DNA of 6,234 bases from an uncultured Ruminococcus sp. Lineage in GTDB: Bacteria > Bacillota > Clostridia > Oscillospirales > CAG-272. The notes under the pieces are model-generated. The model was not told where the DNA came from. It ran no database searches and saw nothing but the letters and a program-made list of their open reading frames with translations. Numbering within the stretch: the first letter of the stretch is position 1; every line of letters starts with the position of its first letter. The translations under genes and the position numbers were made by a program. Positions 1-5,912 of this stretch are shown piece by piece. The stretch lies in the NCBI GenBank assembly GCA_902778205.1, contig CACYWX010000200.1:1-6234 (forward strand), read 5' to 3'.

Positions 1-536
1 TCCAGGAGGGACGCGAGCTGTTCTACCTGACCAGTCTGAAAGCCTCCTTCACCACCTTCCGGGATATGGAGCAGGATTTCGGCATCCTTCCCATGACCAA
101 ATACGACACCTCCCAGGAGGAGTATTACACGCACGCCACCGCCCACACCTCCGCCATCGGCATTCCGATCGTGAAGACGCCGGAGGGCGCGGAGTACGCT
201 TCCGTCATTATGGAGGCCATGGCGGCCGAGGGCTTTAAGCAGGTCCGGCCGGTGGTCTACGACGTCGCCCTGAAATCGAAGTACACCCGCGACGAGGAGT
301 CCTTCGAGATGGTGGACATCGTCATCCGCGGAAGGACCGCCGACTTCGCCGAGATCTACGACCAGTGGGGCCTGACCTACACCATGGACTTCATCGCCCG
401 GGGCAGCGTCACGAACTGGGCCTCCTACTACCGCTCCCAGGGCAAGATGCAGAACAAGAAGATCGAAAAGGTGGCGAAGATGTTCCGGGATCTGGCCGAA
501 TCCGGATCGTCGGTTGTCGGCACGTCCAATCCCTGA
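1..536 (+). CDS. Extracellular solute-binding protein, C-terminal part (ABC sugar importer type)
   Basis: The reading frame is open from the first full codon at base 3 to the TGA at 534-536, giving 177 visible C-terminal residues. The start, signal peptide and N-terminal lobe lie upstream of the window. The ATG at 66 is internal, because the frame continues upstream with normal coding sequence. The segment 'ILPMTKYDTSQEEYYTHA', then a hydrophobic 'AIGIPIVK' strand, 'ALKSKYTRDEESFEMVDIVI' and 'GRTADFAEIYDQWG' match what I recall of the closing part of family 1 solute-binding proteins abundant in Clostridia, which have a PKYDEAQ..YYS motif, then LKTKYARDEES, then a FDFGYIYDNW-like motif. Such proteins are normally lipoproteins on the outer face of the membrane that deliver oligosaccharides to an ABC permease. 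The substrate cannot be read from this fragment. The visible part has no frameshift, and a strong terminator follows 7 bases after the stop, so this is the last gene of its transcript. Confidence 0.85.
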   Translation, partial: QEGRELFYLTSLKASFTTFRDMEQDFGILPMTKYDTSQEEYYTHATAHTSAIGIPIVKTPEGAEYASVIMEAMAAEGFKQVRPVVYDVALKSKYTRDEESFEMVDIVIRGRTADFAEIYDQWGLTYTMDFIARGSVTNWASYYRSQGKMQNKKIEKVAKMFRDLAESGSSVVGTSNP

Positions 537-543
537 CCGCATT

Positions 544-581
544 GAGGTCCCGCTTCCCTTCCGGAGGCAGGACCTCTTTTT
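544..581 (+). terminator. Intrinsic terminator after the solute-binding protein gene
   Basis: GAGGTCC (544-550) pairs perfectly with GGACCTC (570-576). After one C/A mismatch the stem continues for six pairs (552-557 with 563-568, one of them G-U) around a 5-base loop. Five T residues follow (577-581). It lies 7 bases after the TGA at 534-536 and should separate this transcript from the large gene downstream. Confidence 0.9.
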
Positions 582-651
582 CTGCCTATTATTCCATGAT
601 GCCCTTCCCCGCCGGTTGGGTCAATTACGGTCAGATTCATTATTTTTACCG

Positions 652-680
652 ATGCTTTTCCTCCCCATGCATGATATAAT
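652..680 (+). promoter_or_regulatory. Extended -10 promoter for the large secreted-protein gene
   Basis: A consensus TATAAT sits at 675-680, preceded by TG at 672-673, which gives the extended -10 arrangement TG-n-TATAAT. The bases 16-18 upstream (around 652-658, ATGCTTT) are a poor match to TTGACA, as is usual when the extended -10 carries recognition. The block lies in a locally AT-richer patch of an otherwise GC-rich window. Transcription would start near 687, giving a leader of about 110 bases. A pair of GGTCA direct repeats (619-623 and 629-633, 10 bases apart) lies just upstream and could bind a regulator, but this is not demonstrated. The sigma-A assignment is an inference from the hexamer. 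Confidence 0.75.
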
Positions 681-690
681 GCAGGTATAG

Positions 691-722
691 ACTGCCTCCG
701 GTACGATCCCGGAGTGGGCAGT
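691..722 (+). other. Leader hairpin 1 in the 5' untranslated region
   Basis: ACTGCC (691-696) pairs with GGCAGT (717-722), and TCCGG (697-701) pairs with CCGGA (709-713). A 3-base bulge (714-716) lies on the 3' side and the loop has 7 bases (702-708). No T-tract follows, so it is not a terminator. It sits almost at the predicted transcript start and could protect the 5' end or regulate expression. It does not match any riboswitch core I can recognise. Confidence 0.55.
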
Positions 723-743
723 GCCACCGGATGTAAATCATAC

Positions 744-778
744 GGACGTCCCTCGTTCCTATGTGAGCAGGGCTGTCC
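744..778 (+). other. Leader hairpin 2, just upstream of the ribosome binding site
   Basis: GGAC (744-747) pairs with GTCC (775-778), and CCCT (750-753) pairs with AGGG (769-772), across a 2x2 internal loop and a 15-base apical loop. The structure ends 6 bases before the Shine-Dalgarno sequence at 785-791, which stays unpaired. It is weaker than hairpin 1, and a role in translation control is only a possibility. Confidence 0.4.
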
Positions 779-784
779 CGATGC

Positions 785-791
785 AAGGAGG
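785..791 (+). promoter_or_regulatory. Ribosome binding site of the large secreted-protein gene
   Basis: AAGGAGG is a near-perfect anti-16S match, 5 bases before the ATG at 797. It fixes the start codon: the next downstream residues form a signal peptide. The other nearby ATG (781) is out of frame and stops after seven codons. Confidence 0.9.
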
Positions 792-796
792 ACAAA

Positions 797-883
797 ATGG
801 CTGAACGAAAGCTGACGGCGATCCTCTTGACCCTCTGTATCCTCTTCGGGCTGGTTCCCATGGGAATACCGGCCGTCGCGGCT
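797..883 (+). other. Signal peptide coding segment (residues 1-29)
   Basis: The N-terminus is MAERK followed by a hydrophobic stretch (LTAILLTLCILFGLV), then PMGIPAVAA and an acidic mature start (EAED). A26-V27-A28 fits the signal peptidase I rule, with cleavage after 28 or after 29. Cys14 lies inside the core and is preceded by Leu, so it does not fit a lipobox. The protein should be exported by Sec and released or retained without a lipid anchor. Confidence 0.88.
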
Positions 884-3800
884 GAGGCGGAGGATACCGC
901 AACGACAGAATTTGCCGGAGAAAACCCGGAGGAGGCCGTATTGACGGCGGACACTCCGGCTCAACCGACACCGGAAGAAGCTGTCCCGGAGACGGACCTT
1001 CTTCCGGAGAAAACGAACCCGACGCCGGACGATCCGGACGCGACCTCTTATCCCCTCTGGGTGGGAGGCGTCCGCGTCACCTCGTCCAATTGCGGCGACA
1101 TTCTCGGTGACGGCGGAAGTATCGTCTACACCCCGGCGTCCCATACGCTGGCCGTGAACGGCTTCGTCACCGTCACCGCGCCCGGCGGAGACACGGCGGA
1201 GAGCAACGTTCCCATCTACGCGACCGCGGATCTGACCATCACGGGCAGCGGACGGATCGATTTCGGGGGAGCCCGGAACGCCGTCCAGGTCTTCGGCGGG
1301 AATCTCACCGTGGAGAACGGAGCCTTCGTCTTCGAGAATGCCGCGCACATGCTGTTCAGCAACGGGATCGTGAGCGTACTGAATTCCGCGATCAGCATCT
1401 ACGCCGCGGGAACCGATACCGCCGGCATTCAGGCCTGGACGAGCGTGCAGGCCAACCACAGCGCCATCGAGGTGCAATCCTCCCAGAACGGACCCGATAC
1501 CGCGTTCTTCATGCGTGGGATCCTGGCTTCGGTCATCCATTTTGAGGAATGTGACGTGCAGATCGGCGTCACCACCAGCGGGTATTGTACGAGAGCCACC
1601 TGTATCAGCGCGACCGACAGCCTGACCTTCCGGGACTCAAAGGCGGAGATCGGTCTCAACAGCGCCGTTTATTATCTGGACGGCGAAACCTACGCGGTCA
1701 ACTCCCCTTCCGTCACGCTGGACAGCTCCGAGGTAGCCATCACCAGCACCCATCCCTGTGTCAAAAGCGGCGATTCCTCGACGCCCGGAAACCTCGTGAT
1801 CGGCGACAGCTTCCTGACCGCGTTCAGCTCTCATCAGGAGGGCGGAGTTCCTGCCATCCGCTTCCCCGGCGGCGGGACGATCCACGTGAGCGGAAACCAG
1901 GTGTCGTTTGATGCCGAGGGAACGGGCGGAGCCATCGAGGGAGGGACGGTGGATCTCGGCTCGAACGTCAACGTTCTCTGTCCGGAGAGCTTCATCATCG
2001 ACAACGGCGAGGTCCTCAACCCGGACTATACCGTCCCCACGAAGGTTACGCTGGCGGATGACGTCTACTTCCCGATCTGGATCGGCTCCGTCCGCGTGAG
2101 CGCCGGGAACCGGTCCTCCATCCCGGGAGCGATCGACGGATACGCCTCCTATGACCCGAATACCCGCGTCCTGACGCTGCACGGCTTCCGGGGCGTCAAC
2201 GGATCCTGTCCGGTCAATTACTACAACAACGCCAGCGCCCTGATCTGTGCGAAGGATCAGGATCTGCGCGTCCATTCCGTTGGCTGGTCCGTTCTGCAGA
2301 GCGACACCGCCTCGGACGGCATCCTCCTGACGGGCAGCATCCCGCACACACTGACCCTTGAGGGTAACGGTCTGAACATCAGAGCCGGAACCTACGCGGC
2401 GTCGAGCGTCGGAGATCTGATCCTGAACTGCGACGACGTCACGGCGGACGGAGGCTTCAACACGCTCCGCACCGACGGCGGCGACATCAGAATCCTGCGG
2501 GGAAACGTGACCGTCACGGGAAGGAGCGGAGGCATCCACGCGGAAAACGGCAGTGTGTACATCGAGGGCGGGAACGTTGACGTCACGGTCGACAGTACCT
2601 ACCCGTACACCGACGCCGTCACCGCCTGGGAGGGCAGCGTCACCGTCACCGGCGGGACCGTGCGCGCCCAGGGGGGCTCATGCGGCATCCGTGCGGACGG
2701 CAGCGGCGCCGGGATCGTGATCGAGAACGCCGACGTATCGGCGCACGGGCTGGACTTCGGCATCTATTCGGGCGGCGCACTCTCCGTGTCCGGCGACTGG
2801 ATCTCGGTGGCGGCGACCAGCCCCGGGACTGCCGTTCACGCGGAAGGCGGCATCAGCCTGGGGACCGGCCTGAGTGTCGCCCAGCCGGAGGGCGGATACC
2901 CCGGCGCGAAAGACATCTGCATGCCGGGAGGCGCTCCCGCGACGGAGGTCATGATCCTGTCCGACACCTTCCCCGTCTGGGTCGGCCCGGCTCAGGTCAC
3001 GGCGCAGAACCTGGGAGACGTTCTCGGCGACGGCAAAGTGAGCTACGATCCTTCCACCCACACGCTGACGCTGGACCACGTCTCGCTGACGGAGGCCAAT
3101 CCCGAAACCTACGCCTTCATTCACGCGGACAACGACCTGACCGTCACGGGCTCCGCTTCCCTGAACAGCGCGTCCGTGGGCTACGGCATCACCTGCGGCA
3201 ACAATCTCACGATCAAAAACGCGGAGCTTGACATCGACGTCATCCGGGAGGGGATCGGCTCGAGCGGGACACTCGACGTGGTGTACAGCACCGTCAGCGT
3301 CTCGGCGGAGATCGACAATTCCTACGGCCTGTTCTCCGTAGGGGATATGCTCCTCGAGAGTTCGACCATCACCGCGCATGTTAAAGACGGGCCGAACGCT
3401 CTCGGAGAGGTGAGGAGCTGCTGCGGCATCTTTTCACGGAGCAATCTGAGGATCGAGGGATGCGTTCTCGACGTCACGGCGGACGGCCTGGCGCATTCTG
3501 AAGGCATTGCATCCGCGGAGTATATCGGCATGGCAGCCTCCGGGACCGTCAAAGCATACGGCTCCTCCGCCGTCGGGATCCGCGCCTCGGACGGCATGGG
3601 ATTCGCACCGGGCTGCGATCTCACCGTGGAGGGCGGACTTTACGGCGTGGACGTCACGTACCAGACCAACGGCTTCACCGTCACAAACAGTAAACTGAGG
3701 GTCAGCGGCGGCTCCGAGGGCTTCCGACTCCGGGACGTGCCCTTCACCGTTAACGGGGAGCTGACGCTGATCACAGCCGAAGGACCGAACGGAGCCGTCG

Positions 3801-5650
3801 TCTGCGACGGGGTTAATATCTGGGCGCCTCTCGGCGTCATCGAGCCAGAAGGAGGATATTACTGGGACGGCGCCGTCGTCACCCCGGACGGGTTCAGGGC
3901 GTCGTATGTCGTCATTGCCAACGGGTATCCTCCGGAGATCACACAGCATCCGACGGACCAGACCGTCCCCGTGGGAGACTTCGCCCACTTCACCGTATCC
4001 GCGGAGGGCGGGACTCTGCCCTATACCTATCAGTGGAGATACCGCACCTCTCCCTCCGGCGGATGGAGAAACGTTTCCTCCGCAGACGGAACGCACTCTA
4101 ACTATCCGCTTAAGGTGCAGGAGCGCCACAACGGCTATCAGTATCAATGCGTTGTGATGGACGCCGCGGGGAGACAGGCGGTCTCGGACACCGCGACGCT
4201 GACGGTCACACCCGCAGTCGTCATTACGCTCCAGCCCTCCGACTGCACGGTCGCCGTCGGGGAGACAGCCTCCTTCACGGTCGCGGCTGAGGGCGGCGTC
4301 GCTCCGCTGAAATACCAGTGGCTCTACCGGACCGGTCCGGAGGATTACTGGAAGACGGTCGCATCGTCCAGTGGCAAGAAGGCGACCTATACGCTGACCG
4401 CTCAGGCGCGCCACAACGGATACCAGTACCAGTGCGTCGTCGAGGACCAGGTGGGCTCCTTCGACCGCTCGACGATTGCGACGCTGACGATAGGCACGCC
4501 CCTGACCATCGATGTCCAGCCCGCGGATCAGACCGTGTCCGCCGGCAGCACGGCCTCATTCAGCGTGACGGCCTCGGGCGGAACGGAGCCCTACAGCTTC
4601 CAGTGGCAGTACCGCAAGACCGTCACCGGCGCGTGGATCAACATTTCGGCAGCATCCGCAAGAACCGACACCTACACCCTGACGGCGGAAGTGCGGCATA
4701 ATGGATACCAGTATCAGTGCATCGTCACCGACAACGCGGGAGCGAGTGTCACATCCCGCATCGCGGCGCTGACCGTTGGAACGCCCGTGGTTGTGTCGGA
4801 TGAGCCCGCAGATGTGACGGTCACGGAGGGCGAGACCGCGGTGTTCCGGGTCAGCGTCTCCGGCGGAACGGCTCCCTATCAGTATCAGTGGCAGTACCTG
4901 AAGCCGGGCGCGTCGTCCTGGATGAACGTATCCGCGGCGGCAGGAAAGACCGATGAATACTCTCTGAAAACCGAACTCCGCCACGACGGGTATCAATACC
5001 GGTGCGTGGTCACCGACAGTGTCGGAAGCATGGCCATGACGAAGATCGTCCATCTGACGGTGGTGCATAACGTACCCCTGACCGTCGTGTCCCAGCCTTC
5101 GGCGCAGAACGTCCCGGTCGGTGACACGGCAGTGTTCAGCGTGACCGTGGAGGGCGGAAAAGCGCCTTACTCGTACCAGTGGCAGTATCTGAAGCCCGGC
5201 GCGTCCGCGTGGGCCGATGTGGCGGCGGCATCCGGAAAGACCGATACCTACACCATGACGGCACAGGCGCGGCACGACGGGTACGTCTACCGGTGCAAAA
5301 TCACAGACAACGCCGGAAGGAGCATCTTCTCCGAATGCGCGGCGCTGACGGTCGGATCCGGTCCCCACAAGATCGCGGACCTCGTCGCCAGGATCCCGGA
5401 CTACGGAGCGGACTTCCCCGTTCTGGATCTGACGGCGGAGGAGGAGGCCCTGTGGGATCTCGGCGAGCTGAACGAAGCGGACCTCCCAGTCCTGCCGACG
5501 GAAAGCTCCTTTATCGGATTCGCCGGAGCGGAAGAAACCTCCGGAGTCTTTGAGCTGACGGCTGATTTCGACGACGAGACGGCGGCGTTCTGGGGAGACC
5601 TGAGCGTTTATGACTTCGACGAAGCAGTCGACGGGTACGAGGCGGAGTAA
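797..5650 (+). CDS. Large secreted modular protein: three beta-helix modules, five Ig-like repeats, acidic tail
   Basis: The gene encodes 1617 residues starting at ATG 797, supported by AAGGAGG 5 bases upstream and an immediate signal peptide. Residues 1-29 have a short charged start (AERK), a hydrophobic core and an AVAA exit with likely cleavage after 28 or 29. Residues 30-84 are a Pro/Glu/Thr-rich linker. Three modules follow, opened by aromatic 'WVG/WIG' strands with Trp at 88, 428 and 728. In each module a 'YDP/YTP..HTLTL'-like hairpin follows, then short alternating L-T-V and G-I turns typical of a right-handed beta-helix, then a closing PE(G)-rich segment near 396, 697 and 1017. Residues 1045-1521 form five Ig-like domains with core Trp (1080, 1175, 1270, 1365, 1462) and Cys (1118, 1213, 1308, 1403, 1500). 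Residues 1522-1617 are very acidic. There is no LPxTG motif, no S-layer homology repeats and no C-terminal membrane segment. Similar helix modules occur in Clostridia secreted proteins, some annotated as carbohydrate-binding (Cthe_2159-like). Adhesion or glycan binding is inferred; no active site is visible. Confidence 0.93.
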   Translation: MAERKLTAILLTLCILFGLVPMGIPAVAAEAEDTATTEFAGENPEEAVLTADTPAQPTPEEAVPETDLLPEKTNPTPDDPDATSYPLWVGGVRVTSSNCGDILGDGGSIVYTPASHTLAVNGFVTVTAPGGDTAESNVPIYATADLTITGSGRIDFGGARNAVQVFGGNLTVENGAFVFENAAHMLFSNGIVSVLNSAISIYAAGTDTAGIQAWTSVQANHSAIEVQSSQNGPDTAFFMRGILASVIHFEECDVQIGVTTSGYCTRATCISATDSLTFRDSKAEIGLNSAVYYLDGETYAVNSPSVTLDSSEVAITSTHPCVKSGDSSTPGNLVIGDSFLTAFSSHQEGGVPAIRFPGGGTIHVSGNQVSFDAEGTGGAIEGGTVDLGSNVNVLCPESFIIDNGEVLNPDYTVPTKVTLADDVYFPIWIGSVRVSAGNRSSIPGAIDGYASYDPNTRVLTLHGFRGVNGSCPVNYYNNASALICAKDQDLRVHSVGWSVLQSDTASDGILLTGSIPHTLTLEGNGLNIRAGTYAASSVGDLILNCDDVTADGGFNTLRTDGGDIRILRGNVTVTGRSGGIHAENGSVYIEGGNVDVTVDSTYPYTDAVTAWEGSVTVTGGTVRAQGGSCGIRADGSGAGIVIENADVSAHGLDFGIYSGGALSVSGDWISVAATSPGTAVHAEGGISLGTGLSVAQPEGGYPGAKDICMPGGAPATEVMILSDTFPVWVGPAQVTAQNLGDVLGDGKVSYDPSTHTLTLDHVSLTEANPETYAFIHADNDLTVTGSASLNSASVGYGITCGNNLTIKNAELDIDVIREGIGSSGTLDVVYSTVSVSAEIDNSYGLFSVGDMLLESSTITAHVKDGPNALGEVRSCCGIFSRSNLRIEGCVLDVTADGLAHSEGIASAEYIGMAASGTVKAYGSSAVGIRASDGMGFAPGCDLTVEGGLYGVDVTYQTNGFTVTNSKLRVSGGSEGFRLRDVPFTVNGELTLITAEGPNGAVVCDGVNIWAPLGVIEPEGGYYWDGAVVTPDGFRASYVVIANGYPPEITQHPTDQTVPVGDFAHFTVSAEGGTLPYTYQWRYRTSPSGGWRNVSSADGTHSNYPLKVQERHNGYQYQCVVMDAAGRQAVSDTATLTVTPAVVITLQPSDCTVAVGETASFTVAAEGGVAPLKYQWLYRTGPEDYWKTVASSSGKKATYTLTAQARHNGYQYQCVVEDQVGSFDRSTIATLTIGTPLTIDVQPADQTVSAGSTASFSVTASGGTEPYSFQWQYRKTVTGAWINISAASARTDTYTLTAEVRHNGYQYQCIVTDNAGASVTSRIAALTVGTPVVVSDEPADVTVTEGETAVFRVSVSGGTAPYQYQWQYLKPGASSWMNVSAAAGKTDEYSLKTELRHDGYQYRCVVTDSVGSMAMTKIVHLTVVHNVPLTVVSQPSAQNVPVGDTAVFSVTVEGGKAPYSYQWQYLKPGASAWADVAAASGKTDTYTMTAQARHDGYVYRCKITDNAGRSIFSECAALTVGSGPHKIADLVARIPDYGADFPVLDLTAEEEALWDLGELNEADLPVLPTESSFIGFAGAEETSGVFELTADFDDETAAFWGDLSVYDFDEAVDGYEAE
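1049..3928 (+). repeat. Three diverged WVG / beta-helix modules within the large protein
   Basis: The repeat units start at residues 85, 424 and 725. Headers read YPLWVGGVRV, YFPIWIGSVRV and TFPVWVGPAQV. Each is followed about 15-25 residues later by a 'Y(T/D)P..(H/R)(T/V)L' hairpin: YTPASHTLAV, YDPNTRVLTL and YDPSTHTLTL. The body of each unit is made of short strands such as 'LTITGSG', 'SVTVTGG' and 'LTVTGSA', with recurrent G-I turns. Units close with a Pro-Glu segment (CPES at 395-398, PEGG at 697-700 and 1017-1020), 28-32 residues before the next header Trp or the first Ig domain. The units are about 340, 300 and 320 residues long. They have diverged at the protein level, so this is an old duplication. 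Confidence 0.8.
3929..5359 (+). repeat. Five tandem Ig-like repeats within the large protein
   Basis: The units begin at about residues 1045, 1141, 1235, 1330 and 1427. Shared landmarks are an opening 'QP(S/A)DQTV..G.TA.F' strand, 'GG..PY.YQW.Y' with the core Trp, an (R)H(N/D)GYQYQC block with the core Cys exactly 38 residues after the Trp, and a closing '(A/V).LTV' strand. Cys-to-Cys spacing is 95, 95, 95 and 97 residues. The B-strand position that holds the partner Cys in classical Ig domains is Phe or Val in all five, so the canonical disulfide is absent, as in many bacterial Ig-like domains. Units 4 and 5 are the most alike and are nearly identical in DNA around the core Trp (4886-4914 and 5177-5205). 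The domains probably form a rigid stalk or a ligand-binding array. Confidence 0.9.
5360..5647 (+). other. Acidic C-terminal tail of the large protein
   Basis: After the fifth Ig domain (ending LTVGS near residue 1521) come 96 residues with about 26 Asp/Glu and only one Lys and one Arg. Trp, Phe and Leu are interspersed, for example in 'LTAEEEALWDLGELNEADL' and 'TADFDDETAAFWGDL'. There is no hydrophobic anchor, no sortase motif and no basic end. I do not recognise a family. It might be a cation-binding or attachment segment, or an export-related C-terminal sequence. Confidence 0.7.
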
Positions 5651-5692
5651 ATCTGCAAGTCCCCCAAGACAGCAGGCAAATCAAAACAACAC

Positions 5693-5728
5693 AAAGCCGG
5701 ATCGGGTGCGGAGCCCGGTCCGGTTTTT
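5693..5728 (+). terminator. Intrinsic terminator after the large secreted-protein gene
   Basis: CCGGATCGGG (5697-5706) pairs with CCCGGTCCGG (5714-5723) over ten positions including one T-G pair. The loop has 7 bases and five T residues follow (5724-5728). AAA at 5693-5695 can extend the pairing into the T-run. It lies 46 bases after the TAA at 5648-5650, which indicates that the large gene ends its transcript. Confidence 0.9.
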
Positions 5729-5735
5729 GGTTTCG

Positions 5736-5763
5736 GTGATACGGAGGAATGCGGACGTATCAC
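5736..5763. repeat. Perfect 8-bp inverted repeat between two convergent terminators
   Basis: GTGATACG (5736-5743) is the exact inverse complement of CGTATCAC (5756-5763), with a 12-base spacer. No T-run follows on either strand, so it is not a conventional terminator. It could be a protein-binding site or a mRNA 3'-end structure, or chance. The remaining stretch 5764-5832 holds no gene or recognised signal. Confidence 0.45.
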
Positions 5764-5832
5764 AAAGGACAGCGCTTCCCTCTCCGGGACGGCATAGACT
5801 CCGGGAAATGCGCGGACGTCGTTCATCCGGAT

Positions 5833-5878
5833 AAAAAAAGGCCCTCCGCAGCCTCTGACGGGATCAGGGGCGGGAGGG
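5833..5878 (-). terminator. Intrinsic terminator of the minus-strand gene
   Basis: Read on the minus strand, CCCTCC (5878-5873) pairs with GGAGGG (5847-5842). An inner stem pairs 5864-5870 with 5852-5858 around a 5-base loop, and the two stems are joined by a few bulged bases. Seven T residues follow on the minus strand (5839-5833). It begins 34 bases past the stop codon of the convergent gene at 5913, so the two neighbouring genes each have a dedicated terminator. Confidence 0.88.
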
Positions 5879-5912
5879 TCTCTCTGTACATTTGTTTTCG
5901 AATGCGGAAGGG

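Noticed and set aside
691..722. Leader hairpin 1 as a terminator or attenuator
   Set aside because: No T-run follows the stem, so it cannot act as an intrinsic terminator.
781..804. Seven-codon upstream open frame (ATG 781 to TGA 802-804) overlapping the start of the large gene
   Set aside because: It has no Shine-Dalgarno of its own, and its body is simply the AAGGAGG of the main gene. Most likely chance, though translational coupling cannot be excluded.
836..838. Cys14 in the signal peptide as a lipoprotein attachment site
   Set aside because: The preceding residues are L-T-L, so the -1 position is Leu rather than Gly/Ala/Ser. The Cys is inside the hydrophobic core, and a better AVA-A cleavage site follows.
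428..1540. Long minus-strand open frame (370 codons) overlapping the start of the large gene
   Set aside because: Its translation is rich in Arg/Gly/Asp with no domain or plausible start context, and it runs antisense across a terminator, a promoter and a clear signal peptide. It is a by-product of high third-position GC.
3434..4414. Minus-strand open frame (326 codons) opposite the third helix module and the first Ig units
   Set aside because: Low-complexity Arg/Gly/Val composition, antisense to well-conserved domains, with no ribosome binding site or recognisable fold.
4556..5368. Minus-strand open frame (270 codons) opposite the Ig repeats
   Set aside because: Its internal repetition (for example LQILPLV / LQVLPLI) mirrors the Ig repeats on the other strand, so it is a shadow of them.
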